Below are positions 51,855-61,920 of a stretch of 64,000 bases of DNA, one piece after another. Under the pieces are notes generated by a model that made no database searches, was not told the DNA's origin, and was given only the letters and a program-made list of their open reading frames with translations. Location: the NCBI RefSeq assembly GCF_018343695.1, contig NZ_JAGYPJ010000001.1, positions 1,882,223 to 1,946,222 on the forward strand, written 5' to 3'. Numbering within the stretch: the stretch's first letter is position 1; each line of letters opens with the position of its first letter. This DNA comes from Lederbergia citrisecunda (GTDB lineage Bacteria > Bacillota > Bacilli > Bacillales > Bacillaceae_C). A program made the translations under genes and the position numbers.

Positions 51855-54269
51855 TTACCCTCTTAATTCTGCTCCTGCTTTTTCTTTTATTTCAGTAAGA
51901 ACTTTATTATGGGCTTTTACAACCTCTTCGTCCGTAAGAGTTCTTTCAGGATCAGAATAAGTTAGGGAGAAGGCGATTGATTTCTTTCCTTCTTCCATAT
52001 GTTCTCCTTCATATAAGTCGAACACATGGACAGACTTTAATAACTTTTTACCCGCTTCCTTAATAATTGAAGATAATGTACCAGCACTTACTTCTTTATC
52101 TACAACTAATGCAATATCCCTTGTAATGGATGGAAAACGTGGAATCGGCACGTATACGAGTGGCGGTAATTCAAAATTGAATAATGGACCTGCCATAATT
52201 TCAAAAACATACGTATTTTTTAAATCTAGTGCTTTTTGTACATGTGGATGTACTTGACCAACAAAGCCGATGACTTCTCCAGATAGAAGAATTTCTGCTG
52301 TTCTTCCTGGATGCATACCGTCAAGTTCCGCTCTTCGCCATTCTACACTTGATGATACTCCAAGTTTAGTTAAAAGGCCTTCTAAGATACCTTTAGCAAC
52401 GAAGAAATCAACTGGTCTTTTTTCACCTTGCCATTCATTTTCCACCCAAAGGCCAGTGATTGCGCCTGCGATATGTTCACGTTCCTCCGGCTGTTCATTT
52501 TGGCCATTGCTTAAAAAGACGGATCCAATTTCATATAATGCTATCGAATCATGTTGACGAGCTAAGTTATAAGAGACAGATTCCAAAAGCTGTGGGATAA
52601 TGCTTAGTCTTAGTCTGCTTCTTTCTTCACTCATAGGCATGGCTAATTTAACAGGTTCGCGTGCTTCAATAGCAAAACTAGCCGCCTTTTCCACACTTGT
52701 TAATGAATACGTAATAGCCTGATAGAGTCCAGCTCCTTCCAGAAAAGCTTTTGCCGCTCTCCTTCTTGATTGAATTTTGCTTAATCCACCAGGTAAAGAA
52801 GCGCCTTTCGGCAATGTTTTAGGGATATGATCGTATCCGTAAAGTCTAGCCACTTCTTCTACTAAATCTTCTTCAATCGTAATATCCCCACGACGAGTTG
52901 GGACTGTAACGATAAATGTTCCATCCTCAACTGCCACCTCGAAGTTTAAGCGATTGAAAATATCATTAATCGTTTCTTTGTTAAGATCCGTTCCAAGCAC
53001 ACGATTTATTTTTTCCAACGTAATGGATACAACAGCCGGTTCGACTTGTAAATAATTCGCCTCTACAATACCTTCAAGAACTTCACCATCCGCAAGCTCT
53101 GCAATCAATTGTGCTGCTCTTTCAGCTGCTGGGTGTACTCTTTCTGGATCTACGCCTTTTTCATAACGGCTGCTTGCTTCACTGCGCAATCCTTGATGTT
53201 TAGATGTATTGCGAATGGATTGACCTGCAAAATAAGCAGATTCAAGGAGAATCGTTGTCGTATCATTGCTGACCTCAGAATTTGCTCCCCCCATAACACC
53301 AGCAAGTGCTACAGGCTCTGTTCCATTCGTAATGACAAGCTGGTCAGAAGTTAGAGTACGCTCTGTATCATCTAGCGTAACAATTTTTTCACCTTCATTA
53401 GCCAGTCGAACGACTACTTCTTTTGAACCAAAACGATCGTAATCGAATGCATGGAGCGGCTGTCCATATTCAAGTAAAATAAAATTCGTAACATCAACGA
53501 CATTATTATGCGGTCTGATTCCTGCTGACATTAGTCGAGTTTGCAACCAAAGTGGCGATGGACCAATTTTAACATTTTTAATTATTTTAGCTGTATATAA
53601 CGGGTTTTCCTCTTTTGCATCAACCTTAACAGAAATGTAGTCTTCTGCCTTTTCCGGCGTTGATTTTATTGTGATATTTGGCAATTTTACTTCTTTATTT
53701 AAAATGGCTGCCGTTTCATACGCTACACCTATCATACTAAGGGCGTCAGCACGATTCGGGGTTAAATCAAGCTCCAAAACTTCGTCATCTAAATTTAAAA
53801 GTTGTAGAGCATCTGCACCCACTTCTGTATTTTCCGGGAATACAAAAATCCCATCAGCAAATTCTTTTGCTACTAGTTTTCCTTCAATGCCTAATTCTTG
53901 AAGGGAGCAGATCATACCGTTTGATTCTTCGCCACGGAGCTTCGCTTTTTTAATTTTAAAGTTACCCGGCAGAATAGCTCCTACCTTTGCTACAGCTACT
54001 TTTTGTCCTTTTGCCACATTCGGTGCACCGCAAATAATCTGAACAGGTGCATCCTCGCCAATATCAACGAGGCACTTATTTAATTTATCGGCCTCCGGAT
54101 GCTTTTCACATTCAAGCACGTGTCCTACAACTATATCTTTCATCCCTGCACTTAATTGCTCTACTCCATCTACTTCTATACCACTTCTCGTAATTTTTTC
54201 AGCTAGCTCTTTAGCTGTTACGCTGCCAAGATCAACGTATTCTTGAAGCCATTTATATGAAACAAGCAT
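51855..54269 (-). CDS. pheT: Phenylalanyl-tRNA synthetase beta subunit
   Basis: An 804-residue subunit of the alpha2-beta2 enzyme that charges tRNA-Phe. Domains in order: the N-terminal tRNA-binding (EMAP-like) domain around residues 40-150 ([20 protein letters not shown]), the B3/B4 editing domain around 210-395, the B5 domain around 405-475 and the catalytic-like core, then the ferredoxin-like anticodon-binding domain at the end ([14 protein letters not shown]). It lies 17 bases after pheS and is controlled by the same T-box. Confidence 0.96.
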   Translation of the reverse strand: MLVSYKWLQEYVDLGSVTAKELAEKITRSGIEVDGVEQLSAGMKDIVVGHVLECEKHPEADKLNKCLVDIGEDAPVQIICGAPNVAKGQKVAVAKVGAILPGNFKIKKAKLRGEESNGMICSLQELGIEGKLVAKEFADGIFVFPENTEVGADALQLLNLDDEVLELDLTPNRADALSMIGVAYETAAILNKEVKLPNITIKSTPEKAEDYISVKVDAKEENPLYTAKIIKNVKIGPSPLWLQTRLMSAGIRPHNNVVDVTNFILLEYGQPLHAFDYDRFGSKEVVVRLANEGEKIVTLDDTERTLTSDQLVITNGTEPVALAGVMGGANSEVSNDTTTILLESAYFAGQSIRNTSKHQGLRSEASSRYEKGVDPERVHPAAERAAQLIAELADGEVLEGIVEANYLQVEPAVVSITLEKINRVLGTDLNKETINDIFNRLNFEVAVEDGTFIVTVPTRRGDITIEEDLVEEVARLYGYDHIPKTLPKGASLPGGLSKIQSRRRAAKAFLEGAGLYQAITYSLTSVEKAASFAIEAREPVKLAMPMSEERSRLRLSIIPQLLESVSYNLARQHDSIALYEIGSVFLSNGQNEQPEEREHIAGAITGLWVENEWQGEKRPVDFFVAKGILEGLLTKLGVSSSVEWRRAELDGMHPGRTAEILLSGEVIGFVGQVHPHVQKALDLKNTYVFEIMAGPLFNFELPPLVYVPIPRFPSITRDIALVVDKEVSAGTLSSIIKEAGKKLLKSVHVFDLYEGEHMEEGKKSIAFSLTYSDPERTLTDEEVVKAHNKVLTEIKEKAGAELRG

Positions 54270-54286
54270 GTTTTACCCTCCCGTTA

Positions 54287-55324
54287 TTATTCTTGCCCTG
54301 CAAATTGTTGTAAAAAGCGAACGTCATTCGTGTAAAAATGGCGAATATCATCTACACCATATTTCAACATCGCAATTCTTTCTGGACCCATTCCAAATGC
54401 AAAGCCAGTGTATTTCTTTGAATCAAATCCCGCCATTTCAAGTACGTTTGGATGAACCATACCGGCTCCTAAAATTTCTATCCAGCCTGTTTGTTTACAA
54501 ACGCGACAGCCATCTCCACCACAAATTTTACAAGAGATGTCCATTTCAACAGAAGGTTCTGTAAACGGGAAGAAACTAGGGCGTAAACGAATTTCACGAT
54601 CTTCTCCGAACATTTTTTTCGCAAATACTTCTAGAGTTCCTTTCAAATCACCCATCGTAATATTTTCATCCACGACCAAACCTTCAATTTGAGTAAACTG
54701 GTGCGAATGAGTCGCGTCATCATTGTCACGACGATATACTTTTCCAGGACAAATGATTTTCACAGGGCCGATTCCTTCATGTTTTTCCATAGTTCTTGCT
54801 TGAACAGGTGATGTATGTGTACGAAGCAAGATTTCTTCCGTAATGTAAAATGAATCTTGCATATCGCGTGCAGGGTGCCCTTTTGGCAAGTTTAAGGCTT
54901 CAAAGTTGTAGTAGTCTTTTTCAACCTCGGGACCTTCCGCCACTTTGTAGCCCATGCCAATGAAAAGATCTTCAATTTCCTCAATAATCTTTGTAAGTGG
55001 ATGACGGTTTCCAGTTTTAATAGGTCTTCCTGGCAGAGTAATATCGATTGTTTCAGATTCAAGCTGTTTGCGAACAGATGCTTCTTCTAATTCTTGTTGT
55101 TTTTTTCCAATTTCCTCAGTAATTTTTTCTCTTACAACATTGACTAGTGCCCCCATTTTCGGACGCTCTTCCGCAGATAATTTACCCATTCCACGCAGAA
55201 CTTCCGTAATCGGACCTTTTTTTCCTAAGTAGGCAACCCGAACTTCATTCAATAATTTTAAATCATTAGCTTCAGTGATTTTAGCTAGTGCTTCAGCTTC
55301 TAATTGTTTAAGCTTTGCTTCCAC
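54287..55324 (-). CDS. pheS: Phenylalanyl-tRNA synthetase alpha subunit
   Basis: A 345-residue class II catalytic subunit. The N-terminal coiled coil holds [24 protein letters not shown]. Class II motif 1 is near [17 protein letters not shown], motif 2 is in [25 protein letters not shown], and motif 3 is [38 protein letters not shown] loop is also present. I chose the GTG at 55324, eight bases after AAGGAGG; this gives the normal family length, whereas a start at 55357 would lie ahead of that site. Confidence 0.95.
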   Translation of the reverse strand: MEAKLKQLEAEALAKITEANDLKLLNEVRVAYLGKKGPITEVLRGMGKLSAEERPKMGALVNVVREKITEEIGKKQQELEEASVRKQLESETIDITLPGRPIKTGNRHPLTKIIEEIEDLFIGMGYKVAEGPEVEKDYYNFEALNLPKGHPARDMQDSFYITEEILLRTHTSPVQARTMEKHEGIGPVKIICPGKVYRRDNDDATHSHQFTQIEGLVVDENITMGDLKGTLEVFAKKMFGEDREIRLRPSFFPFTEPSVEMDISCKICGGDGCRVCKQTGWIEILGAGMVHPNVLEMAGFDSKKYTGFAFGMGPERIAMLKYGVDDIRHFYTNDVRFLQQFAGQE

Positions 55325-55359
55325 TACAAATTCCTCCTTCGATATATTTGAATACAAAA

Positions 55360-55640
55360 AAGCCCCAATCCCAAAAAGGGACGAGGCTTAGGTCGCGGTA
55401 CCACCCTTATAAACATATTGTCTAGCTCCTGCACCAAGCGCATTTGCTTTACAATTCATGTTCACTTCATTGTCATAACGGCAATTGCCGGGGTATCTTT
55501 ACGTATAATACGGTCCCGATACCGACTCAGGAGGTGAACTTCACCTAGATTCCACTGAAAATGCTCACAGTCAAGGCATCTTCTTCCTGATAGCTTCCTC
55601 TCGGTTACTTTTCTCCGTCACAGTCATTATCTTTATTTAG
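55360..55640 (-). promoter_or_regulatory. T-box leader of pheST
   Basis: On the minus strand the T-box core AGGGTGGTACCGCG (55407-55394) precedes a terminator hairpin AAGCCTCGTCCC..GGGATTGGGGCTTTTTT (55389-55360). Upstream lie stem I elements (AAAAGTAACCGAGAGGAAGC) and a TTTC tract in the probable specifier loop (GAGCATTTTCAGTG), in keeping with the Phe codon TTC. Uncharged tRNA-Phe should favour antitermination. The specifier assignment is not certain. Confidence 0.88.
55418..55450. repeat. Collapsed intergenic repeat inside the T-box leader
   Basis: ATTGTCTAGCTCCTGCACC joined to AAGCGCATTTGCTTT looks like the two ends of the long intergenic repeat (TTGTCTAGCTCCAGCGCC and AAGGCGCTTTCGCTTTT) with the middle lost. 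It lies between stem I and the antiterminator. Confidence 0.4.
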
Positions 55641-55651
55641 ATATACAAAAC

Positions 55652-55680
55652 ATTATAGATGGTATAGCCAGCAATTTCAA
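55652..55680 (-). promoter_or_regulatory. Promoter of the pheST T-box transcript
   Basis: On the minus strand TTGAAA (55680-55675), 17 bases, TATAAT (55657-55652), immediately after the ysgA stop codon. Confidence 0.75.
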
Positions 55681-55682
55681 AT

Positions 55683-56438
55683 CTATTTTCGCAAGTAATA
55701 TAAAAGTATGCCTGCTGCAACAGCGACATTTAGTGATTCGCTCTTACCATAGATCGGAATATAAAGATTTCTATCCGTTTTGTTAAGAATGTCTGAGGCT
55801 ACCCCTGCACCTTCGTTTCCAACGATTAAAGCGAAAGAATCGCTCGGTGAAACTTCTTTATAAGAAACTGCTCCTTCTAGTGCCGTACCATAAACTGGTA
55901 TGCCAGATTTCTTTAATGTTTCTATCCATGTATGCAAATTTCCTAATATGATTGGCAAATGAAAATGGCTTCCTTGTGCAGATCGGATAACTTTAGGATT
56001 ATATACATCTCCAGAACCTTCTCCAAGTATAACCACATCAATCCCTGCGGCATCTGCAGTACGAATCATTGTACCAATGTTACCGGGATCTTGGACGCCA
56101 TCAAATAACAAAAATCGTTTATGCTTTGTTAAATCGATAGTATGCTCTTTTTTACGGCAAACGGCAAATACTCCTTGAGGTGTCTTCGTGTCTGAAATAA
56201 TTTTGCTAATATCAGCGGATATTGTTGTAACAGGAGGGATATCCGAAGTAAGCCATGAGTCTGGAAGCTTTATGTTTTCCTGAAGAATCAATTCGATCAC
56301 ATCATTGGTTTCCAATGCTTCTTCAATGAGATGTTCCCCTTCAATTATGTATCTCCCCGTGATATCACGATCCTTTTTCGCGAGAAGTTTTTTCCATTCT
56401 TTCACTCGAGAATTTTTCGTTGATTGAATATGTTCCAT
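55683..56438 (-). CDS. ysgA: TrmH/SpoU-family rRNA methyltransferase (YsgA)
   Basis: A 251-residue SPOUT methyltransferase. The N-terminal substrate-binding domain has IQSTKNSRVKEWKKL..RYIIEGEHLIEEAL. The knotted SAM domain holds FDGVQDPGNIGTMIRTADAAGID, LIVGNEGAGV and SLNVAVAAGILLYYL. It should put a 2'-O-methyl group on 23S rRNA; the exact site is not known to me. It lies upstream of pheS and divergent from sspI, as in B. subtilis. Confidence 0.92.
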   Translation of the reverse strand: MEHIQSTKNSRVKEWKKLLAKKDRDITGRYIIEGEHLIEEALETNDVIELILQENIKLPDSWLTSDIPPVTTISADISKIISDTKTPQGVFAVCRKKEHTIDLTKHKRFLLFDGVQDPGNIGTMIRTADAAGIDVVILGEGSGDVYNPKVIRSAQGSHFHLPIILGNLHTWIETLKKSGIPVYGTALEGAVSYKEVSPSDSFALIVGNEGAGVASDILNKTDRNLYIPIYGKSESLNVAVAAGILLYYLRK

Positions 56439-56535
56439 CCGTCAAGTCCTTTCAAATTCATTCTTATACCATTATACATATTATTGTGAAATTGCGAAAA
56501 ACTAAGTTGAACTTACATAGAAAGGAGTTTAAATT

Positions 56536-56742
56536 ATGGACATTAACTTACGAAACGCTGTAATTCACAATGTTTCAGGAAATTCACAATCTCAGTTAAG
56601 AGATACAATTGTAGATGCAATCCAACGTGGCGAGGAGAAATTACTACCTGGGTTAGGAGTATTATTTGAAGTCATATGGCAAAACGCGGATAATCAAGAA
56701 CAAAATATGATGCTGGAAACATTGGAACAAGGTTTGAAATAA
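56536..56742 (+). CDS. sspI: Small acid-soluble spore protein I
   Basis: A 68-residue minor SASP packed in the forespore. The sequence [20 protein letters not shown] through [18 protein letters not shown] is characteristic of SspI. It starts after AAAGGAGTTTAAATT. A CATATTA at 56477 resembles the SigG -10 CATACTA, but the -35 is not convincing. A strong terminator follows at once. Confidence 0.95.
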   Translation: MDINLRNAVIHNVSGNSQSQLRDTIVDAIQRGEEKLLPGLGVLFEVIWQNADNQEQNMMLETLEQGLK

Positions 56743-56746
56743 AGCC

Positions 56747-56776
56747 AGGCGCATGACTGTTCATGCGCCTTTTTTT
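56747..56776 (+). terminator. Terminator of sspI
   Basis: AGGCGCATGA-CTGT-TCATGCGCCT followed by TTTTTT; perfect 10-bp stem. Confidence 0.9.
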
Positions 56777-56829
56777 GAAGAAAAAAAGTTGATTTTTTAT
56801 TTGTATAATTAAAATAACTTTCTTTGCAT

Positions 56830-57672
56830 TTATTGTTTTTCAAGCCAATTTATATACTCCCTGGCTTTTGCGTGATCAGAAAAAATGGGGTATCCTAATT
56901 TTTTAGCGACAGCTTCACTTATTTCTTCAAATAGTGAGCACATCGTGTGAATACCTCTCCAAATATCTTCGTAATCTCCGTTTGAATATGTGGAAACAAA
57001 TTTTTCCCATACCTTCTTATCTAAATACCTTTCAAGCCATTTTCCTTCTTTGCCAGTGTTAATCATAAATGAATGATTACTTCCTATATACCAATTAAGC
57101 ATGAGCACAAGCATTTTACGTACGGGACCTTCCATCATCGATTTGGCATAAGGAAGCTCAGAGCGCTTTAATCCTTTCGCAACATATGTCGCCACCCACC
57201 AAAATTCATTTTGGCAATCCAAAAATTCTTCTGTTGTTGGCTTTTTCGTCATATAGTCAGATTCGTTTGGTTTCGGCAAAGGGGGAAAAAGCTTATCTTT
57301 ATCTAAGAGTATCACACTTAAACTATCAAAATTTGAATGCTTTTCTATCTCTTCGATAGGAAGCAACGTTAAATCAATACGGTTCCCGTCAGCAAATTGC
57401 ATTAAATAACTAAAGCCTGGCCAATCTGATGGAAAAAGGGACATTGCATCCGGCATTTGCATAATGATTCGTTCTCCGAATGCATTTACCCAGGAATGAT
57501 CGGCTAAAAAAGAGCTTATTTCATGTACGTAATAAACGATATCAAAATCTTGATAACGATCTTTCTTTACATTTGGATTTACTCTAGAACCATTCATCAA
57601 TACCGCTCTAATTCGTTCATCATTTTTAGCAATTGAAAGTATCAGAGACATCATTTCCTGCTCAGTTCGCAT
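56830..57672 (-). CDS. Aminoglycoside 6-adenylyltransferase (AadK-like, ANT(6))
   Basis: A 280-residue nucleotidyltransferase. The active-site stretch LMNGSRVNPNVKKDRYQDFDIVYYV carries the GS and DxD features. The following DGNRIDLTLLP strand holds the third acid, then a helical C-terminal domain with CQNEFWWVATYVAKGL, as in ANT(6)-Ia and B. subtilis AadK. These add AMP to streptomycin. It sits in core sequence without mobile elements, as an intrinsic chromosomal gene would. Activity on streptomycin is inferred from the family. Confidence 0.88.
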   Translation of the reverse strand: MRTEQEMMSLILSIAKNDERIRAVLMNGSRVNPNVKKDRYQDFDIVYYVHEISSFLADHSWVNAFGERIIMQMPDAMSLFPSDWPGFSYLMQFADGNRIDLTLLPIEEIEKHSNFDSLSVILLDKDKLFPPLPKPNESDYMTKKPTTEEFLDCQNEFWWVATYVAKGLKRSELPYAKSMMEGPVRKMLVLMLNWYIGSNHSFMINTGKEGKWLERYLDKKVWEKFVSTYSNGDYEDIWRGIHTMCSLFEEISEAVAKKLGYPIFSDHAKAREYINWLEKQ

Positions 57673-57781
57673 AAATTTCCCCTCTATTTTATATTTTTTA
57701 TTATTTATTTGGTAGTGAGGAGGAGAACGAGCTTGTGGCCAACGTTATAACATGCAAAATCGCTTTTTCATGGCACTCTCC

Positions 57782-58867
57782 TTATTCAAAAGTAATTTCG
57801 TCGACGGTTTTCCGATCTAAACGCTTTACAACTTCTGTAATAAGCTTAACCGCATTTTCAAAGTCATCACGATGGAGAATTCCAGCATGTGTATGGATAT
57901 AGCGCGTTGCAATGGTAATGGCTAGGGACGGTGCACCCTCATGAACTAAGTGAGTGGAACCTGCATCTGTTCCACCACCAGGAATCGCATCAAACTGATA
58001 TGGAATTCCAAGTTCATCTGCAGTCTTCGTTACTAGGTCGCGAAGTCCTTTATGAGAAACCATAGATGCGTCATATAAAATAATTTGTGGTCCGTCTCCC
58101 ATTTTACCCATCGCTTCTTTTTCGCTAACTCCTGGTGTATCGCCGGCAATACCAACGTCAACCGCGATGGAAATGTCAGGCTGTACTTTATTTCCTGCCG
58201 TTTTTGCTCCTCTAAGACCAACTTCTTCTTGTACCGTTCCAACTCCATATACGACATTCGGATGATTGTCATTTTTTAAATTCTTTAACACGTCAATCGC
58301 TATCGCACAACCAATTCGGTTATCCCAAGCTTTTGCAAGTAAGTGTTTTTCATTATTCATGACAGTAAAGTCAAAATATGGAACCGCCATGTCTCCTGGG
58401 CGAACTCCCCACTCCATTGCTTCTTCACGGCTTGAAGCACCGATATCAATGAACATATCCTTGATGTCGACTGGTTTTTTACGTACTTCAGCTGATAAAA
58501 TATGCGGGGGTTTTGAACCAATCACACCTGTAATATCACCTTTTTCTGTTACAATCGTCACTCGCTGCGCAAGCATAACTTGGGACCACCAGCCACCAAC
58601 TGTTTGGAAACGTAAGAATCCATTCTTGTCAATTTGAGTAATCATAAATCCGACCTCATCCAAATGGCCGGCAATCATAATTTTCGGTCCATTCACATCA
58701 CCAATTTTCTTGGCGATGATACTTCCTAGACCATCCATTTCGATTTCATCCGCGTAAGGGGTGATATATTTTTTCATCACTTCTCTAGGTTCACGCTCGT
58801 TTCCTGGGATCCCCTTTGCATCCGTTAATTCTTTAAGCATTATTAATGTTTCATCCAATTTTTGCAT
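57782..58867 (-). CDS. ysdC: M42-family glutamyl/leucyl aminopeptidase (YsdC)
   Basis: A 361-residue cytosolic metallo-aminopeptidase that forms large tetrahedral complexes. Metal ligands appear in [10 protein letters not shown] near residue 67, [12 protein letters not shown] near 182, [15 protein letters not shown] near 213, [11 protein letters not shown], and the late [10 protein letters not shown]. The pattern is complete. It trims peptides in the cytosol. Start follows GGAGGTTACAAG. Gene position matches B. subtilis ysdC. Confidence 0.94.
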   Translation of the reverse strand: MQKLDETLIMLKELTDAKGIPGNEREPREVMKKYITPYADEIEMDGLGSIIAKKIGDVNGPKIMIAGHLDEVGFMITQIDKNGFLRFQTVGGWWSQVMLAQRVTIVTEKGDITGVIGSKPPHILSAEVRKKPVDIKDMFIDIGASSREEAMEWGVRPGDMAVPYFDFTVMNNEKHLLAKAWDNRIGCAIAIDVLKNLKNDNHPNVVYGVGTVQEEVGLRGAKTAGNKVQPDISIAVDVGIAGDTPGVSEKEAMGKMGDGPQIILYDASMVSHKGLRDLVTKTADELGIPYQFDAIPGGGTDAGSTHLVHEGAPSLAITIATRYIHTHAGILHRDDFENAVKLITEVVKRLDRKTVDEITFE

Positions 58868-59071
58868 CTTGTAACCTCCATATATTTAATATTAAGGCTC
58901 TTTTCTCAAACATTGATGCTATTTGGCGTAAATCTAAATAATGAAAAATAGATTTTGTCCTTAAAACTAATATGTAAATGAGAAAAGAGTTAAAAACTTC
59001 ATAAGAACCGCTAAACTTCCTTTTTAGGCTTTTACAAAAACAACAAACTTAAAAAAAATAGCCGAAATTAA

Positions 59072-59563
59072 TTAATACCCCTCTTGTTGCCTTTTGTAGT
59101 TTACTTCATTTTTAGCCTTATAAGCATTATGAACATCATCAATCGTAAAACCTAAAGATTGTCCAAGGATAAAATATTGACGCATCAATTCTTCATAAAT
59201 ATCAAACGATCTTTTTTGTCTTAGATCATCCACTAGGGAAAATACTGTTAAAAAGCTCCGAACTAAATCCTCATTTCCATATGCAGATACAATTGATATA
59301 GGTTCGTTAGTAAAACCGAGTTCTAGCCCTATTGAAAGAATAAAATGAATCCCATCAACAAATTCTTCTAATATAACATGACTTTCTGATGCAGGCTTTT
59401 TACTCCAAAATTTAAAACATCTTGTTTCATTCGCCAGTTCACCAATTTCAACGAGCAAGGCTAATATTTTTTCTTCCAACAACTGATGATGCTCTAGCCC
59501 ATGCTCGTTTTCTATGTACTGATCTAACTTGGCTTGCATGGAAAACATTTCTTCTAATTTCAT
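59072..59563 (-). CDS. Dimeric dUTP diphosphatase
   Basis: A 163-residue all-alpha NTP-PPase. LLVEIGELANETRCFKFWSKKPA and HVILEEFVDGIHFILSIGLEL give the ExxxE..ExxxD metal pattern of dimeric dUTPases, which hydrolyse dUTP to dUMP and keep uracil out of DNA. It starts with ATG after TTGGAGGGAT. This type is also common in phages, but nothing phage-like surrounds it. It is not in this position in B. subtilis. Confidence 0.85.
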   Translation of the reverse strand: MKLEEMFSMQAKLDQYIENEHGLEHHQLLEEKILALLVEIGELANETRCFKFWSKKPASESHVILEEFVDGIHFILSIGLELGFTNEPISIVSAYGNEDLVRSFLTVFSLVDDLRQKRSFDIYEELMRQYFILGQSLGFTIDDVHNAYKAKNEVNYKRQQEGY

Positions 59564-59658
59564 TGGTTAATCCCTCCAAAAAAATTATAACAGAAATTGA
59601 AACCTTTTCACTCTTTAAACGTATAGGTGGATAAGATTACTTGAATGGAGGCCTCTTC

Positions 59659-60051
59659 ATGATTTACGTGCTGAGACTCGCAATTTTTGCATTTATTATT
59701 TACCTCATTTATAAAATAGTCAAGTTTATACTCGACCCGAAGAGAAAACTTGAAAGTGCCCATGAACAAAAAAAATATTTTTTCTATGATATTCCTGATA
59801 ATATAAGGAAAAATTTCCTTATTACGTATAATGGTATCATGTTTGAGGGCGAAAAATACTTAGGAACAACTGATCGTTCATTTGAAGTTGTATCAATCTT
59901 CATATGGCCGCATAATGCCGATCTTCTCAAAGGTTTGTCCTATGATGATTTTGTATATATTGAAAATGAGGTTAAACTTAGGTATCCAGATAGTGAAATC
60001 GACTGGAAAAGTCCGATTAAGGAACTTATGGCAAGAAAAAGTAACAATTAA
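59659..60051 (+). CDS. ysdB: YsdB, sigma-W-type operon protein
   Basis: A 130-residue protein with an N-terminal membrane segment (MIYVLRLAIFAFIIYLIYKIV) followed by a cytosolic part containing KKYFFYDIPDNIRKNF and DRSFEVVSIFIWPHN. It matches YsdB, of unknown function; in B. subtilis the gene is in the sigma-W regulon. ATG at 59659 follows ATGGAGGCC; a TTG at 59641 lies ahead of that site. Confidence 0.88.
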   Translation: MIYVLRLAIFAFIIYLIYKIVKFILDPKRKLESAHEQKKYFFYDIPDNIRKNFLITYNGIMFEGEKYLGTTDRSFEVVSIFIWPHNADLLKGLSYDDFVYIENEVKLRYPDSEIDWKSPIKELMARKSNN

Positions 60052-60075
60052 ACCCCTGTTTCAGCAGGGGTTTTT
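60051..60075. terminator. Terminator of ysdB
   Basis: AAACCCCTG-TTTC-AGCAGGGGTTTTT overlapping the ysdB stop; it also lies at the end of the convergent gene. Confidence 0.8.
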
Positions 60076-60651
60076 CTCTTGGTTTGAATGTCTGAAAAAG
60101 TCATCCCAAGCCATAATAACAATTTTTTCTCGCAATATATAAAACAGCAATAAAAGTGAACTAATAATTACAATTGCTATAGTAGGAGTAAAATGTGTAA
60201 TAAATTCACCAAATACGGTATAAAAGAAAGCTAGCGGTAAATTAGTCGCAAACGCCCCTTTCATAAAACCTCGAAAATCTGGTCTTCTTTCAAGCAAACA
60301 CAAATTAAGTAAATGATAGTGAAAAAAAGGTATAAGACGTAAGACCGCAATTTGTCCGACTGTCATTTTAGTATAGCGTCCGAACCATTTATATTTAATC
60401 TTCATTAATTTTGCATGCGTTCCTGGCATTTTTCTAATAAAAAAATAGAATAACGCAGAAAGAAGAAGTAATCCTGCCATAGAGTACACGGTCCCTAGGA
60501 AACTTCCGAAAAGGATCCCTCCTGCCATACAGAGGATCACGACAGGGATAAATAAAAATTGCCTTAGAACGTGAAAAAAGATAAAGATGAAAGGAGCTAG
60601 TATCCCCGTTCCTTCCATAAATGCAAGCATGATCAGTAACTGGTCATCCAT
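60061..60651 (-). CDS. TVP38/TMEM64 (VTT-domain) membrane protein
   Basis: A 196-residue membrane protein of the DedA/VTT superfamily. It has five or six hydrophobic segments; the core motif reads GGILFGSFLGTVYSMAGLLLLSALFYF, followed by a cytosolic loop KWFGRYTKMTVGQIAVLRLIPFFHYHLLNL and a FGEF motif. Such proteins are thought to move or scramble lipids. I chose ATG at 60651 after GCAGGTGATCAAG. Its last codons overlap the ysdB terminator. Confidence 0.8.
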   Translation of the reverse strand: MDDQLLIMLAFMEGTGILAPFIFIFFHVLRQFLFIPVVILCMAGGILFGSFLGTVYSMAGLLLLSALFYFFIRKMPGTHAKLMKIKYKWFGRYTKMTVGQIAVLRLIPFFHYHLLNLCLLERRPDFRGFMKGAFATNLPLAFFYTVFGEFITHFTPTIAIVIISSLLLLFYILREKIVIMAWDDFFRHSNQEKNPC

Positions 60652-60699
60652 CTTGATCACCTGCTTTCTTACCACTATTTTATTTTTCCTGCTCGTCTG

Positions 60700-60972
60700 T
60701 TATGACACGAGGGTAAACAGATAAAAATAAATCAACAAATCAATGATTGCCAGTATCGGAAAGCCATATTTGAATTGAAAATGCTTTGTTTTATGACGGT
60801 ACATCTTCATCCCAATAAAAGTTCCCGGCGCCCCTCCGATCAACGCTACCATCCATAGGTTTTTCTCACTGATTCTTCTTTGATGATGTATAGCTCTTTT
60901 TTTATCGTTTTTCATGATTTGCATTCCGAAAACATTAATAATGATAAAATACCAAATTAATAAAAATCTCAT
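60700..60972 (-). CDS. ysdA: YsdA, DUF1294 membrane protein
   Basis: A 90-residue protein with hydrophobic segments near residues 1-16, 42-55 and 70-88. The DUF1294 signature is DKKRAIHHQRRISEKNLWMVALIGGAPGTFIGM followed by HKTKHFQFKYGFP. Function is unknown. I chose ATG at 60972, preceded by AGGGGTGTAACT, which gives the B. subtilis length; the longer frame upstream has no ribosome site. Confidence 0.9.
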   Translation of the reverse strand: MRFLLIWYFIIINVFGMQIMKNDKKRAIHHQRRISEKNLWMVALIGGAPGTFIGMKMYRHKTKHFQFKYGFPILAIIDLLIYFYLFTLVS

Positions 60973-61144
60973 AGTTACACCCCTAATAAACATTACTATA
61001 TTGAATTTACATAGGATTTGAGACAATATCCAGTCTTTTTTGATTTTCTTAAAAAACTTTGTAAATAGATATAGTGACAGCCATAACAATTTCTGTACTT
61101 AAATCTTAATTTTTCGAATTATTATCTGAATGAAAAGAATTTAG

Positions 61145-61246
61145 ACTCTCTGCCACTTTTTCCAATTATTTATTTCGATTTGAGAGGAATCGAGACTTTA
61201 CCCACTCTTTTTTCCGTTTTCTGTCTCGATTGGAGACGAATCGAGA
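61145..61246. repeat. Two tandem 51-bp units, each with a TCGATT..AATCGA hairpin
   Basis: Unit 1 starts GACTCTCTGCCACTTTTTCC and ends TTTCGATTTGAGAGGAATCGA. Unit 2 starts GACTTTACCCACTCTTTTTTCC and ends TCTCGATTGGAGACGAATCGA. Each ends in an 8-bp palindromic stem with a 7-base loop (61173-61195 and 61224-61246). They lie between ysdA and the rplT terminator. Confidence 0.6.
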
Positions 61247-61276
61247 TCCAATAATCCTTTTCCTTATTAAAAGCAA

Positions 61277-61317
61277 AAAAACCATTCCCCAAATATATTG
61301 GAGAATGGTTTTTATAA
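61277..61317 (-). terminator. Terminator of infC-rpmI-rplT
   Basis: On the minus strand AAAAACCATTCTCC..GGGGAATGGTTTTTTTGC, four bases after the rplT stop. Confidence 0.85.
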
Positions 61318-61321
61318 AGAA

Positions 61322-61675
61322 TTAAAGAGAAGCTTTCGCTTTGTTTGCTAATTCTGCAAATGCTTGTGCATCAGATACTGCAAGGTCAGCAAGCATTTTG
61401 CGGTTCACTTCGATGCCAGCTACTTTTAAGCCGTGCATTAAACGGCTGTAAGATAAACCGTTCATACGAGCAGCAGCGTTAATACGTGTAATCCATAATT
61501 TACGGAAGTCACGCTTTTTGTTGCGGCGATCGCGATAAGCGTACATATATGATTTCATTACTTGCTGGTTTGCTACTCTAAATAATCTATGTTTCGAACC
61601 AAAATAACCTTTAGCTAATTTTAAAACTTTTTTACGACGTCTGCGGGTAACTGTACCGCCTTTTACACGTGGCAT
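61322..61675 (-). CDS. rplT: 50S ribosomal protein L20
   Basis: A 117-residue primary 23S rRNA-binding protein. The basic N-terminal tail ([28 protein letters not shown]) and [23 protein letters not shown] are diagnostic. It is needed for early 50S assembly and, in B. subtilis, represses its own operon by promoting early termination in the leader. It is the last gene of the operon, 23 bases after rpmI. Confidence 0.98.
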   Translation of the reverse strand: MPRVKGGTVTRRRRKKVLKLAKGYFGSKHRLFRVANQQVMKSYMYAYRDRRNKKRDFRKLWITRINAAARMNGLSYSRLMHGLKVAGIEVNRKMLADLAVSDAQAFAELANKAKASL

Positions 61676-61698
61676 AATAATTCCCTCCTAATTGGATC

Positions 61699-61899
61699 CT
61701 ATTTCAGGTTGTCTAGCATGTGGCGAATACGGCGGAAATCACCTTTAGAAACCAATGCTGCTTTACGTAATTTACGTTTTTGTTTTGTCGATTTATTTGC
61801 AAACAAGTGGCTTGTATAAGCTTGTGAACGTTTCAATTTACCAGAACCTGTTCTTTTGAAGCGTTTTGCTGAGCCACGGTGTGTCTTCATTTTTGGCAT
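61699..61899 (-). CDS. rpmI: 50S ribosomal protein L35
   Basis: A 66-residue small basic ribosomal protein: [39 protein letters not shown] and the closing IRHMLDNL. It lies 21 bases after infC with a GAGGAGGAATACTC ribosome site. Confidence 0.98.
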   Translation of the reverse strand: MPKMKTHRGSAKRFKRTGSGKLKRSQAYTSHLFANKSTKQKRKLRKAALVSKGDFRRIRHMLDNLK

Positions 61900-61920
61900 A
61901 GAGTATTCCTCCTCAAAACA

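Noticed and set aside
61145-61246. CRISPR array
   Set aside because: Only two diverged units with no distinct spacers and no cas genes; no CRISPR-like array was seen elsewhere in the window.
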